Assembly (NCBI RefSeq): GCF_001407835.1
Contig: NZ_CYUO01000005.1
Span: 186,001 to 250,000 of the forward strand
Source: Lagierella massiliensis
GTDB taxonomy: Bacteria > Bacillota > Clostridia > Tissierellales > Peptoniphilaceae
Direction: 5' to 3'
DNA: 64,000 bases
The translations under genes were made by a program, and so were the position numbers. The stretch's first letter is position 1. Each line of letters opens with the position of its first letter. Shown piece by piece: positions 44,367 to 53,413 of this stretch. Under the pieces are notes generated by a model that saw only the letters and a program-made list of their open reading frames with translations, was not told the origin of the DNA and made no database searches.

Positions 44367-44660
44367 CTAACATTCGCTTCTTCTTTTATTCGAGAATTTT
44401 AAATTATTCACATAAGATTTGAAATCTTCAAAAACATCTTTATTTATCCTATAGTAGGACCATTTGCCAACCTGTCTAACCTTAACCAAGCCACACTCAA
44501 GCATAATCTTCATATGATAGGACAGGGTTGATTGAGATATGTTTAAATATTCTAATAATTCACATGCACATAGCTCTCCATCTCCAAGGTAGTTTAAAAT
44601 ATTTAGTCTATTTGAATCAGAGAGACATTTAAAAATTAAAAGTAATTGCTTTTCTTTCAT
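44367..44660 (-). CDS. arsR: ArsR-family arsenic/metal-responsive repressor
   Basis: A 97-residue winged-helix repressor. ELCACELLEYL (about 29-39) contains the ArsR As(III)-binding CxC pattern of the ELCVCDL type, and ISQSTLSYHMKIMLECGLVKVRQVGKWSYYRI is the recognition helix and wing. The gene ends 11 bases before the arsM start, so it is the first gene of an arsR-arsM operon. Two operator palindromes surround its promoter. Arsenite binding would release it from DNA. Confidence 0.93.
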   Translation of the reverse strand: MKEKQLLLIFKCLSDSNRLNILNYLGDGELCACELLEYLNISQSTLSYHMKIMLECGLVKVRQVGKWSYYRINKDVFEDFKSYVNNLKFSNKRRSEC

Positions 44661-44671
44661 TATTACACCTC

Positions 44672-44689
44672 ACATTGATAACTATCGAT
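44672..44689. promoter_or_regulatory. ArsR operator 1
   Basis: ACATTGATAACTATCGAT, an imperfect palindrome over the predicted transcription start of arsR. It is nearly identical to the inverted operator 2. Confidence 0.65.
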
Positions 44690-44695
44690 ACATTT

Positions 44696-44724
44696 ATTAT
44701 AAATCTCAAATCGACAGTTGTCAA
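44696..44724 (-). promoter_or_regulatory. Consensus promoter of arsR-arsM
   Basis: On the minus strand TTGACA (44724-44719), exactly 17 bases, TATAAT (44701-44696): a perfect sigma-A match. Confidence 0.85.
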
Positions 44725-44727
44725 TGT
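44710..44727. promoter_or_regulatory. ArsR operator 2
   Basis: Its reverse complement is ACATTGACAACTGTCGAT, differing from operator 1 at two symmetric positions. It overlaps the -35 box. Confidence 0.65.
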
Positions 44728-44769
44728 GATAGTGAAAATATATAATTAATTCAAATTTAGGAGGTAAAA

Positions 44770-45144
44770 ATGAAAAGAATAATTACTTTAATAATTGGAA
44801 TAGTGATTGTGCTTTCAGCAATTTTTTATTTTAAAAGAGATAACACATCTACTATAACTTTCTATAATAAAACCGAAGAGAGCATAGAAAATTTTGAAAT
44901 AAAATATAGCAGTGAAGATAGCTGGGAAAAAGTTGGAGAGATTAAGCCAAGGGGGAAGTTAAAAATAAAATCAGATCCGCCAGAAAATTTTCAAGAAGGT
45001 ACTGTGGATTTAAGATATTTTGATAAAAATGGCAATGAAAAAGTAGAAAATATAGTGGGATATACTGAAAAGTTGTCAAAGTTTCATGTCAAAGTTGAAA
45101 TTTTATCAGTGAAAGATGGAGTTTTCAAAATTGAAATAAAATAA
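44770..45144 (+). CDS. Small membrane-anchored extracellular protein, unknown
   Basis: 124 residues. An N-terminal hydrophobic helix (about 3-20) with no lipobox and no clear cleavage site is followed by a polar beta-rich domain rich in Lys and Glu. No family was recognised. TAGGAGG precedes the ATG. It is divergent from arsR but shows no arsenic-related feature. Confidence 0.65.
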   Translation: MKRIITLIIGIVIVLSAIFYFKRDNTSTITFYNKTEESIENFEIKYSSEDSWEKVGEIKPRGKLKIKSDPPENFQEGTVDLRYFDKNGNEKVENIVGYTEKLSKFHVKVEILSVKDGVFKIEIK

Positions 45145-45155
45145 AAAATAGAAGG

Positions 45156-45200
45156 AAGAGGTTAGTAATTTAATTGAATAATTTCTAACCTCTTACTTTT
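45156..45200. terminator. Bidirectional terminator
   Basis: AAGAGGTTAG (45156-45165) pairs with CTAACCTCTT (45185-45194), extended inside by AATT pairs, between convergent genes. Confidence 0.75.
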
Positions 45201-45204
45201 TAGA

Positions 45205-46203
45205 TTATTGGAAAAATAAATCTGCGATTTCTTCAGCGCTGATATTTCCGAAGTAGTCTTCTAAGTTGAAACCTTCTAAGATTTCTTTTACCTTTGATTT
45301 TTTGTAGTCTACTCCTTCGATCTTTTCTCTAATTTCTTCAACATCTTCCTTGCCGAAAAAGTCTCCATTTATATGAAGATTTTTAATTTTACCGTTGTCA
45401 AGGTCGTAGGCAAGTTCTACAAATCCTGCTGGGAATTTTTTGTATTGAGCTACTTCTCCAACTGGTTTTTTACCGTAATTCCAAGCAGGAATGGAAAATC
45501 TTGAATCATAGATTTCTTTTACTCCTTGAAGCTCTTCTTCTGAAAGAACATATTCTTCTGGTTCTTGATCGAATTGTTTGAAGATTTCCTTTAGCAATAT
45601 TGCTTTGAAATCTTCTGTTGAAAGGCTTTTATCTTCAAGGTATGGAGCTATATTTGTAACTCTTGCCTTTACGGATTTAACTCCCTTTGATGCAAGTTTT
45701 TCTTTTCTTACGTTAAGTGCCTTTGCAAGTTCTTCTAATTGAACATTGAAAAGGATACAACCGTTTGAAAGAACTCTATGGTTATAAACTGACTGGCTTG
45801 ATCCGATACATTTTTTTCCGTCAATTGTTATATCGTTTCTACCTGAAAGCTCCGCGTCTATACCAATTGCTTTTAATGCGTTTACAATAGGGATATAGTA
45901 TTGTTTGAAGTCAATTCTTTCATGGCCTTTTGTCTTTGTTACGAAGGAAAAGTTTAAGTTTCCAAGGTCGTGGTAAACTGCACCCCCTCCAGTGATTCTT
46001 CTGCAGACCTTTAGATTATGTTCATTAACATAGTCTTCGTTTATTTCTGCATATGCGTTTTGGTTTCTACCTATGATTATTGATGGATCGTTAATCCAAA
46101 GATATACATACTCTTCTTTATCCAACGGCAAATTTTTAAAGATATATTCTTCAAAGCTCAAATTATAGTATGGGTCGTTGGAATGTGATTCTAAAAATTT
46201 CAT
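45205..46203 (-). CDS. lplA: Lipoate-protein ligase A
   Basis: A 332-residue enzyme that activates lipoate with ATP and attaches it to lysines of lipoyl proteins such as the glycine cleavage H protein. The N-terminal catalytic domain has WINDPSIIIGRNQNAYAEIN, the key RRITGGGAVYHDLGNLNFSF (about residues 68-87) and the lysine-containing GKKCIGSSQ. The C-terminal accessory domain (about 245-332) is present, as in E. coli LplA. It is monocistronic. Confidence 0.95.
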   Translation of the reverse strand: MKFLESHSNDPYYNLSFEEYIFKNLPLDKEEYVYLWINDPSIIIGRNQNAYAEINEDYVNEHNLKVCRRITGGGAVYHDLGNLNFSFVTKTKGHERIDFKQYYIPIVNALKAIGIDAELSGRNDITIDGKKCIGSSQSVYNHRVLSNGCILFNVQLEELAKALNVRKEKLASKGVKSVKARVTNIAPYLEDKSLSTEDFKAILLKEIFKQFDQEPEEYVLSEEELQGVKEIYDSRFSIPAWNYGKKPVGEVAQYKKFPAGFVELAYDLDNGKIKNLHINGDFFGKEDVEEIREKIEGVDYKKSKVKEILEGFNLEDYFGNISAEEIADLFFQ

Positions 46204-46371
46204 TTATCTACCTCCTATTATCATTATAATATAATAAAGGAGTAAATACATCTATTATTGTTTTTTTCAAGCATATAGCTATGAAATTATTGACTTTCAT
46301 TATATAATAAAGGGTAGTGAAATTATAAACAAATTTTGAAATAGCTTTTTGTCTTAGATTTAAATAAATTT

Positions 46372-46402
46372 AAAAGATTTCACAAAGGTGGGGTCTTTTT
46401 TA
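46372..46402 (+). other. Orphan terminator-like hairpin upstream of secA
   Basis: AAAAGATTTCAC (46372-46383) and GTGGGGTCTTTT (46388-46399) form 12 pairs (three G-T) with loop AAAG, then a T run. No plus-strand gene precedes it, so it may end a small RNA or act as an attenuator. Upstream TATAAT at 46303-46308 could start such a transcript. Confidence 0.4.
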
Positions 46403-46429
46403 TTTAAATGTGTAAATTTCAAAGTTTAT

Positions 46430-46459
46430 TTGAATAATAGAGGATAAATGTGTTAAAAT
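46430..46459 (+). promoter_or_regulatory. Promoter of secA-prfB
   Basis: TTGAAT (46430-46435), an 18-base spacer, TAAAAT (46454-46459), 25 bases before the start codon. Confidence 0.5.
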
Positions 46460-46483
46460 TAACCGTGGATAATGAGGTGTAAT

Positions 46484-49207
46484 ATGGAACTATTTAAAAA
46501 CTTATTCTCAATGGGCTCTAAAAAAGAGGTTAAAAAAATTGAACCTATAATAGATAAGATTGAAGCCCTTGATGAAGAAATGCAAAAACTCAGTGATGAA
46601 GAGTTAAAAAACAAAACAGTTGAATTTAAAGATAGATTGGAAAAGGGTGCTACATTAGATGACCTTTTAGTTGAAGCTTTCGCAGTTGTAAGGGAAGCGT
46701 CCTTTAGAGTTTTAGGTATGAAACAATATAGGGTACAGCTAATTGGTGGTGTCATCCTTCACCAAGGTAGAATTGCGGAAATGAAGACAGGTGAAGGTAA
46801 AACACTTGTTGCAACATTACCAGCTTATTTAAATGCCCTTACCGGCGATGGCGTTCACATCGTAACTGTAAACGACTATCTTGCTAAGCGTGATATGGAG
46901 TGGATGGGAAAGGTTCATGAATTTTTGGGACTATCTGTTGGATGTATAATCCATGGGCTTGATAACGATGAAAGAAAGAAAAATTATAACTGTGATATCA
47001 CTTATGGTACTAATAACCAATTTGGTTTTGACTACCTTAGAGACAACATGGTTATATACAAAGAAGATCAAGTTCAAAGAGATTTAAACTATGCAATAGT
47101 GGACGAGGTTGACTCTATTCTTATAGACGAAGCGAGAACTCCACTTATAATTTCTGGTATGGGTGATGAGTCTACTGATATGTATGTTAGAGCGGACAGA
47201 TTTGTACGAACCCTTACTGGTAGAATAATTGATCCTAACGAAGAAAAACAAGATATTTTCGATAAAGAAATAAAGGAAGAAAAAGTCGACTTTGTAGTTG
47301 ACGAAAAGAAGAAAACTGCATCCCTTACTGAAAAGGGGACTGCAAAGGCAGAAAAGTATTTTGGACTTGAAAACCTATCTGACGTTTCAAACATGGAGAC
47401 AGCTCACCACATAAACCAAGCTTTAAAAGCACATCATACAATGAAAAACGACATTGACTATGTGCTTAAAGACGGCGAAGTTTTAATAGTTGATGAGTTC
47501 ACAGGTCGTATTATGGAAGGTAGAAGATATTCTGATGGTCTTCACCAAGCCATTGAAGCAAAGGAAGGGGTTGCAGTTCAATCTGAATCCAAAACCCTTG
47601 CAACAATTACATTCCAAAACTATTTCAGAATGTATAACAAACTTTCAGGTATGACCGGTACTGCAAAGACTGAAGAAGATGAGTTTTCTGAAATTTACAA
47701 TATGGACGTTGTGGAAATTCCTACAAACAAACCTGTAATAAGAGAAGATAACCACGACAGAGTATATATAAATACAGATGCAAAATATAGAGCCATAGTT
47801 GATGAGGTTAAGAGGGTTCATGAAACAGGACAACCTATACTTGTAGGTACTGCATCAATTGAAGTTTCTGAAATAATCTCAAAACTTCTTAAAAAAGAAG
47901 GCATCCCTCATGATGTTCTTAATGCTAAGCAACATGAGAGAGAGGCAGAAATTGTAGCACAAGCTGGTACTTTTGGTAAAGTTACCATTGCAACAAACAT
48001 GGCAGGTCGTGGTACGGATATTATTCTTGGGGGTAACCCAGACTTTATGGCTAAGCACGATATGAAAAAGCAAGGCTATGCAGACTATGTGCTTGAAGCT
48101 TTAGATTCCTTTGTGGAAACAGATGACGAGGAAATAAAAGCGGCAAAAAATGTATATCACAATCTTTATGAAAAATATAAAAAACAAACCGATGAAAATG
48201 CAAAAAAGGTACTTGAAGTAGGAGGACTTTACATCTTAGGTACTGAAAGACATGAGTCAAGACGTGTAGACAATCAGCTTAGAGGTCGTTCTGGAAGACA
48301 AGGAGACCCTGGTAGTTCAAGATTCTTTGTGTCTCTTGAAGATAATCTAATGAGACTTTTCGGTGGGGAAACAATTCAAAAATTTGCTGAAAGAGGAGAC
48401 TTCCCTGAAGACGAACCATTAGAGTTCAAACCAGTAACAAAGGCAATTGAAAGAGCGCAAAAGAAAGTTGAAGTTAATAACTTTGGTATTCGTAAACACG
48501 TTCTTCAATACGACGATGTTATGAATGTTCAAAGAAAAATAATCTATGGGGAAAGAGAGAGAGTTCTTCAAGGGGAAAACATGAAGGATTACATTCTTGA
48601 AATGTTGCATGAGATAATCTCCCTTGCTGTAGATAACTTCACTCAAGGTGGAGACAAACCTGAAGACTGGGATATGGAAGGACTTATTCTATATTTAAAA
48701 TCAGCATTTATGCCTGATGGCTACCTTGACTTCTCTGACATGAGTGGTTGGAAGAGAACGGACCTTAAAAATTATCTCACTGAAAGAGCTGAAAAAGCCT
48801 ATAACGATAAAGAAGCAGAAATTGGCTCAGAGAGATTTAGAGAGATAGAACGTGTTATCCTTTTGATGGTGGTTGATAGAAAGTGGATGGATCACATCGA
48901 CGCAATGGATCAACTTCGTCAAGGTATCGGACTTAGGTCCTACGGTCAACAAGACCCAGTAAGAGCGTATAACGAAGAGGGCTTTGGTATGTTTGAAGAG
49001 ATGAACCACTCAATCAAAGAGGACACATTAAAGGGACTATTCAATGTTAGACCTGTTGAAGAAATAGAGAGAAAACAAGTGGCTAAGGAAACAAAAACAT
49101 CTGAAGACCAAGTAACAGTTGTTAAGGGTAAGAAGATTGGAAGAAACGATCCATGTCCATGTGGAAGCGGTAAGAAATACAAAAAGTGTTGTGGAAGGAA
49201 TGAATAG
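46484..49207 (+). CDS. secA: Preprotein translocase ATPase SecA
   Basis: A 907-residue motor that drives secretory proteins through SecYEG. Walker A MKTGEGKT (about 103-110), [19 protein letters not shown], the preprotein cross-linking domain, the second motor half with GTASIEVSE and NMAGRGTDI, and [19 protein letters not shown] are all present. The C-terminal zinc motif [16 protein letters not shown] (CxCx8CC), for SecB/ribosome contact, is intact. The start is the second ATG, because GAGGTG (46474-46479) serves it. The prfB start codon directly follows the stop codon. Confidence 0.97.
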   Translation: MELFKNLFSMGSKKEVKKIEPIIDKIEALDEEMQKLSDEELKNKTVEFKDRLEKGATLDDLLVEAFAVVREASFRVLGMKQYRVQLIGGVILHQGRIAEMKTGEGKTLVATLPAYLNALTGDGVHIVTVNDYLAKRDMEWMGKVHEFLGLSVGCIIHGLDNDERKKNYNCDITYGTNNQFGFDYLRDNMVIYKEDQVQRDLNYAIVDEVDSILIDEARTPLIISGMGDESTDMYVRADRFVRTLTGRIIDPNEEKQDIFDKEIKEEKVDFVVDEKKKTASLTEKGTAKAEKYFGLENLSDVSNMETAHHINQALKAHHTMKNDIDYVLKDGEVLIVDEFTGRIMEGRRYSDGLHQAIEAKEGVAVQSESKTLATITFQNYFRMYNKLSGMTGTAKTEEDEFSEIYNMDVVEIPTNKPVIREDNHDRVYINTDAKYRAIVDEVKRVHETGQPILVGTASIEVSEIISKLLKKEGIPHDVLNAKQHEREAEIVAQAGTFGKVTIATNMAGRGTDIILGGNPDFMAKHDMKKQGYADYVLEALDSFVETDDEEIKAAKNVYHNLYEKYKKQTDENAKKVLEVGGLYILGTERHESRRVDNQLRGRSGRQGDPGSSRFFVSLEDNLMRLFGGETIQKFAERGDFPEDEPLEFKPVTKAIERAQKKVEVNNFGIRKHVLQYDDVMNVQRKIIYGERERVLQGENMKDYILEMLHEIISLAVDNFTQGGDKPEDWDMEGLILYLKSAFMPDGYLDFSDMSGWKRTDLKNYLTERAEKAYNDKEAEIGSERFREIERVILLMVVDRKWMDHIDAMDQLRQGIGLRSYGQQDPVRAYNEEGFGMFEEMNHSIKEDTLKGLFNVRPVEEIERKQVAKETKTSEDQVTVVKGKKIGRNDPCPCGSGKKYKKCCGRNE

Positions 49208-50315
49208 ATGGACACGTATATTGTAAATGAAGAGATAAAAGATTTGTCCAATGACTTAAAAGAAGTCGGAGACTCTCTTTGACTTGCCCACCCTTAGAAA
49301 GGAACTAAAAGATTTAGAAAGTAAAACCTTGGAGGAAGACTTTTGGGACGATAGTGAAAATGCCCAAGAGATTTTCTCTAAGATTAAAGATATAAAAGAT
49401 AGCATTGGGGAATATGACAATATAAATAATGAGCTTGAAGACTTAAAGACACTAATTGAACTTGTTCGAGAAGAAGAGGCGCCAGAGTATGACAATGAAA
49501 TTGAACAGAGAATACAAAGGCTTCGAAAGAAACTGAACAAGGTAAAGCTCAAGACCATGTTAAGTGGCGAGTATGACAAAAACAACGCCATATTTGCCAT
49601 AAACTCTGGTGCTGGTGGAACAGAGGCACAGGATTGGACGGAGATGCTTCTTAGAATGTACACCAGATGGATTAGTGAAAAAGGATATAGCTACACAGTT
49701 CTCGACTACAATCGTGACACTGAAGGTGGAATAAAATCTGTAACCATCATGGTTAAGGGAACCTATGCCTATGGTTATTTAAAGTCTGAAAAGGGTGTTC
49801 ATAGACTCGTTAGAATTTCTCCATTTGACTCAAACAAAAAAAGACATACTTCCTTTGCATCAGTGGACGTATATCCCGACATTGACAATCACAATGAAAT
49901 TGAAATCGACATGAACGACCTTCGCATTGACACTTACAGATCAAGTGGTGCAGGTGGTCAACATGTTAACACCACCGACTCTGCCGTGAGAATAACCCAT
50001 ATACCAACTGGAGTTACGGTGCAATGTCAGTCGGAGAGAAGTCAAATCACAAATAGGGAAACTGCAATGAATATGCTAAAGGCAAGACTTATTGCAATAA
50101 AGGAAGAAGAAAACAGAGAAAAAATTGAAGATATTCAAGGAAAGTACAATAAAATAGCATGGGGTTCACAAATAAGGTCTTATGTATTCAATCCATATTG
50201 CCTTGTAAAAGATCATAGGACCAATTATGAAACCGGAAATATACAGGCAGTTATGGACGGGGAACTGGACGATTTTATTGACGAATATCTAAAGATGAAA
50301 GCAATAGATAAATAG
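49208..50315 (+). CDS. prfB: Peptide chain release factor 2, with programmed +1 frameshift
   Basis: RF2 ends translation at UGA and UAA. Codons 1-24 (ATG at 49208) run to CTT-TGA at 49277-49282; a +1 shift at CTTTGAC continues with GAC at 49281 to the stop at 50315, about 368 residues. This is the classical autoregulatory site: low RF2 lets the shift occur. GGAG lies just upstream as the internal Shine-Dalgarno. After the shift, GGQ (SSGAGGQHVNTTDSAVR) contacts the peptidyl-transferase centre, and SPFDSNKKRHTSF carries the SPF stop-reading motif. RF2 also competes with selenocysteine insertion at UGA. Confidence 0.96.
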
Positions 50316-50336
50316 AGCACGAGGGTGCTCTTTTTT
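50314..50336 (+). terminator. Terminator after prfB
   Basis: AGAGCAC-GAGG-GTGCTCT with six T, overlapping the prfB stop codon. The tex ribosome site follows within 3 bases, so read-through may supply tex. Confidence 0.8.
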
Positions 50337-50348
50337 ATGAGGTGGATT

Positions 50349-52448
50349 TTGAATATAGATTTAAAAATAGCAAACGAATTAAATATTACCGAAAAGCAAG
50401 TAAAAGATACGGTAAAACTTATTGATGAAGGAAATACAATTCCATTTATATCCCGTTATAGAAAAGAAGTTACGGGAAATTTATCAGACGAACAGCTTCG
50501 TCAACTGGAAGAACTTTTGAAATACCAAAGGTCACTAAATGAGAGAAAAGAAGATGTAATAAGACTCATTGACGAACAGGGCAAGCTTACAGAAGAATTA
50601 AAAGAAAAGATTGAAGCTGCAGAATTACTTAAGGAAGTTGAAGATTTATATCTTCCATATAAACAAAAAAAGAGAACCAGAGCAACACAGGCACGTGAAC
50701 GTGGACTTGAGCCACTATCAGACCTAATGATGGATGAAAACTCAACCGAGGAAGACTTCAAGACGCTTTCAAAAGAGCTTATAGATGAAGAAAAAGAAGT
50801 TCTAACAGAAGAAGATGCGATAAATGGAGCAATGGACATAATTGCAGAAACTGTTTCAGAGTCCATCGAGTTTAGAGAGATACTTAGACACTCTGCCAAA
50901 GAAAGTGGAGGAATAGAGTCTACACAAAATGGCGAAGACGAAAATAAAACATATGAAATGTACTATAACTTTTTAGAAAGACTTAAACATCTAAAACCCC
51001 ACAGAATCCTTGCACTTTTTAGAGGAGAAAAAGAGGGAGTACTAAAGTTAAAGTTTGACCTAAACGATGAGTACAATATTAAAAAGATATTAGAGACCTA
51101 TTCCTATCTTAGGGACAAAGATTACTATAAATACATTGAAGAAGCTGTGATTGACGGCTATAAAAGACTATTACTTCCATCAATCGAAACAGAAGTTAAG
51201 AACGAACTAAAAGAAAAGGCGGATAGGGAGTCCATAAAAGTATTCGGTAAGAACCTAAAGCCATACCTAATGCAACCACCAATTAAAGAATCTGTTGTAA
51301 TAGGACTTGACCCAGGCTATAGAACTGGATGTAAAGTTGCAGTAATCTCAAGCCATGGTAAGGTGTTAGACTATACTACAATCTATCCTACAAAACCAAG
51401 AGAAGACATTGCAGGGTCAAAGAAAGTTTTAAAAGATTTAATTGAGAAACATGGAGTAAATCTAATTGCAATAGGAAATGGTACTGCGTCAAGGGAAACA
51501 GAAAACCTCGCATCAAGTTTAATTGAAGAGATGAATAGAAAAGATTTGTTTTATACAATCGTAAACGAAGCAGGAGCTTCCATATATTCAGCGTCAAAAC
51601 TTGGACAAGAGGAGTTTCCAGACCTTGATGTAACCATAAGAGGGGCTATTTCAATTGCAAGAAGAATACAAGATCCACTGGCAGAACTGGTAAAGATAGA
51701 TCCGGAACATCTTGGAGTTGGACAATACCAACACGATGTAAACCAAAAGGAATTAAAAGAAACCCTTTCAAATGTGGTAGAAGACTGTGTAAACTCCGTT
51801 GGAGTAAATGTGAACACCGCATCACCTTCACTTTTAAATTACGTTTCTGGAATTTCTAAATCAGTTGCAAAAAACATTGTGCAATATAAAGAAGAAAATG
51901 GTCCATTTAAAAATAGAAAGGAACTTAATAAAGTAAAGGGTCTTGGACCAAAAGCATTTACACAATGTGCCGGATTTTTAAGAATTCCAGAGTCAGAAAA
52001 TATTTTGGACAATACGGCAGTACATCCAGAGAGCTACGAAATCGCAGAAAAACTTTTAGAAAGAGATCTTAACAAAGTGCAAGTGTCAAGAGTTTCAAAA
52101 GAACTTGGAATAGGAATTCCAACATTGGCAGATATTTTAAAAGAACTTAAAAAACCAGGGAGAGACCCGAGAGACGAAATGCCAAAACCAATCCTTCGCT
52201 CCGACGTACTTTCAATAGACGACTTAGAAGAGGGGATGATATTAAAAGGAACGGTGCGAAATGTAGTTGACTTTGGCTGCTTCGTCGATATTGGAATAAA
52301 AAATGATGGACTTGTTCATATTTCACAAATGTCCCATAGCTTTATAAAACATCCATCAGATGTGGTGGAAGTATCAGACATAGTGGAAGTGAAAATAATA
52401 AATATAGATAGAGATACAGGAAAAGTAGGACTAAGCATGAAATTATAA
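50349..52448 (+). CDS. tex: Tex-family RNA-binding protein
   Basis: A 699-residue protein of the Tex family, linked to transcription and to processing or quality control of RNA. An N-terminal helical Tex region leads to a YqgF/RNase H-like domain (VVIGLDPGYRTGCKVAVI, about 318-335), a helix-hairpin-helix segment (NTASPSLLNYVSGI, GLGPKAFTQCAGFLRI, about 490-550), and a C-terminal S1 domain (MILKGTVRNVVDFGCFVDIG, about 628-699). The TTG at 50349 is chosen because GAGGTGG (50339-50345) precedes it; the ATG at 50337 overlaps that site. Confidence 0.93.
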   Translation: MNIDLKIANELNITEKQVKDTVKLIDEGNTIPFISRYRKEVTGNLSDEQLRQLEELLKYQRSLNERKEDVIRLIDEQGKLTEELKEKIEAAELLKEVEDLYLPYKQKKRTRATQARERGLEPLSDLMMDENSTEEDFKTLSKELIDEEKEVLTEEDAINGAMDIIAETVSESIEFREILRHSAKESGGIESTQNGEDENKTYEMYYNFLERLKHLKPHRILALFRGEKEGVLKLKFDLNDEYNIKKILETYSYLRDKDYYKYIEEAVIDGYKRLLLPSIETEVKNELKEKADRESIKVFGKNLKPYLMQPPIKESVVIGLDPGYRTGCKVAVISSHGKVLDYTTIYPTKPREDIAGSKKVLKDLIEKHGVNLIAIGNGTASRETENLASSLIEEMNRKDLFYTIVNEAGASIYSASKLGQEEFPDLDVTIRGAISIARRIQDPLAELVKIDPEHLGVGQYQHDVNQKELKETLSNVVEDCVNSVGVNVNTASPSLLNYVSGISKSVAKNIVQYKEENGPFKNRKELNKVKGLGPKAFTQCAGFLRIPESENILDNTAVHPESYEIAEKLLERDLNKVQVSRVSKELGIGIPTLADILKELKKPGRDPRDEMPKPILRSDVLSIDDLEEGMILKGTVRNVVDFGCFVDIGIKNDGLVHISQMSHSFIKHPSDVVEVSDIVEVKIINIDRDTGKVGLSMKL

Positions 52449-52474
52449 GGAGAACCGAGGGGTTCTCCTTTAAC
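52447..52474 (+). terminator. Terminator of tex
   Basis: AAGGAGAACC (52447-52456) with GGTTCTCCTT (52461-52470), loop GAGG, weak T run; it begins within the stop codon. Confidence 0.75.
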
Positions 52475-52528
52475 TTTTCCTGGGTGTATTTGTAGGGTTT
52501 CGACCTACGAAATGAAGCACCCTCGCTC

Positions 52529-52556
52529 TGTCATACTGAGCGAGTCGAAAAATCCC
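52529..52556 (+). repeat. Dispersed modular repeat, copy 4 (no internal hairpin)
   Basis: TGTCATACTGAGCG is joined directly to AGTCGAAAAATCCC. The hairpin module found in the other copies is missing. Confidence 0.65.
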
Positions 52557-52590
52557 TTCTTTCTTCCCTCGAAACGTTAGATCCTTGCTC

Positions 52591-52641
52591 TGTCATCTTG
52601 AGCGAAAAAATTCCGAAGGAATTTTGTAGTCGAAAGATCTC
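52591..52641 (+). repeat. Dispersed modular repeat, copy 5
   Basis: TGTCATCTTGAGCG, the same AAAATTCC-GAA-GGAATTTT hairpin as copy 1, then GTAGTCGAAAGATCTC. It is followed at once by another perfect 12-bp hairpin, CGTGAACTTTCT/AGAAAGTTCACG (52641-52667). Confidence 0.8.
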
Positions 52642-52743
52642 GTGAACTTTCTATCAGAAAGTTCACGCTAAAGCTTATTGAATTATTTTGTAGGGTTATG
52701 CCCTACGACCTTTTTATTTCTAATAGAATTTCAATTTTATTCC

Positions 52744-52838
52744 ACCAAGGGGGAAAAAGGAACCGTTTCGTACGGTTCCTATCCCCCTTTAAAACCCCCT
52801 TACCTCCCAACGACTCGGGGTAACCCCGAGACCCCTAT
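52744..52838 (+). repeat. 95-bp composite hairpin repeat, copy B
   Basis: It has AGGAACCGT-TTCGT-ACGGTTCCT (identical to copy A) and CTCGGGG-TAA-CCCCGAG, in which one base pair differs from copy A on both sides of the stem, so pairing is kept. Confidence 0.8.
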
Positions 52839-52930
52839 GTGAGTATGGAAGAAAATCTTTTGGATTTTCTTTTGGTTTTATATTTGTATTTTGTAGTTTT
52901 CATCTTTCATAGGAATGATAGCCCCCGTAC

Positions 52931-52982
52931 TGTCATTCTGAGCGGAAAAATTTTTGAAAAAATTTTGGAGTCGAAGAATTCT
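52931..52982 (+). repeat. Dispersed modular repeat, copy 6
   Basis: TGTCATTCTGAGCGG, an A/T-rich hairpin, then GGAGTCGAAGAATTCTT. Palindromes TGACCTA/TAGGTCA with GACGAAG/CTTCGTC inside (to about 53020) follow. Confidence 0.75.
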
Positions 52983-53361
52983 TGACCTAACAGAAGACGA
53001 AGTCTTCGTCGTAGGTCAAATGTCGATCTCGTTTCACTTTTCGAAGAAAAGTTTCGGAAGAGGACCTTGTTTATTTTTTTAAAAGTATTTAGGCGATCAT
53101 AAAATTTATTTTGTTTTACGTTTCTAAAATTTAAATCTTTTTTATCTGATTTGATGATTCTACTTTTATTCTTATTGTTCTAACTTTATATATTTTCTTT
53201 TAAAATCGCAAAAAATTACAAAAAATTTGATAATTTTAAAAAAATAAAATAAAAAAATATTAAAATTTTCAAGAAAAATTTTACGCAAAGCCCTTATGAA
53301 ATCGTTACAAATAGCTACATATCAACACTTAACACTTTAAAACTTTATTAATGTAAAATGC

Positions 53362-53390
53362 TTGCAATTTATATTAATAAAGTGTATAAT
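53362..53390 (+). promoter_or_regulatory. Promoter of the opp operon
   Basis: TTGCAA (53362-53367), a 17-base spacer, consensus TATAAT (53385-53390), 24 bases before the start codon. Confidence 0.78.
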
Positions 53391-53413
53391 TGTACAAAAT
53401 AAAGGAGGTCATT

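Larger units (their letters stand above)
52475..53361. other. 887-base gene-free region, repeats then AT-rich DNA
   Basis: Besides repeat copies 4-6, composite copy B and several separate hairpins (GTAGG/CCTAC at 52490-52507, GTAGGG/CCCTAC around 52692-52709), 53050-53361 is very AT-rich with T and A runs and no supported gene. Confidence 0.6.

Noticed and set aside
49208-49282. Broken prfB (early stop at 49280)
   Set aside because: CTTTGAC is the standard programmed frameshift site of RF2 genes.
52475-53050. CRISPR array
   Set aside because: Copies are irregularly spaced, partly inverted and carry internal hairpins; there are no regular spacers and no cas genes.
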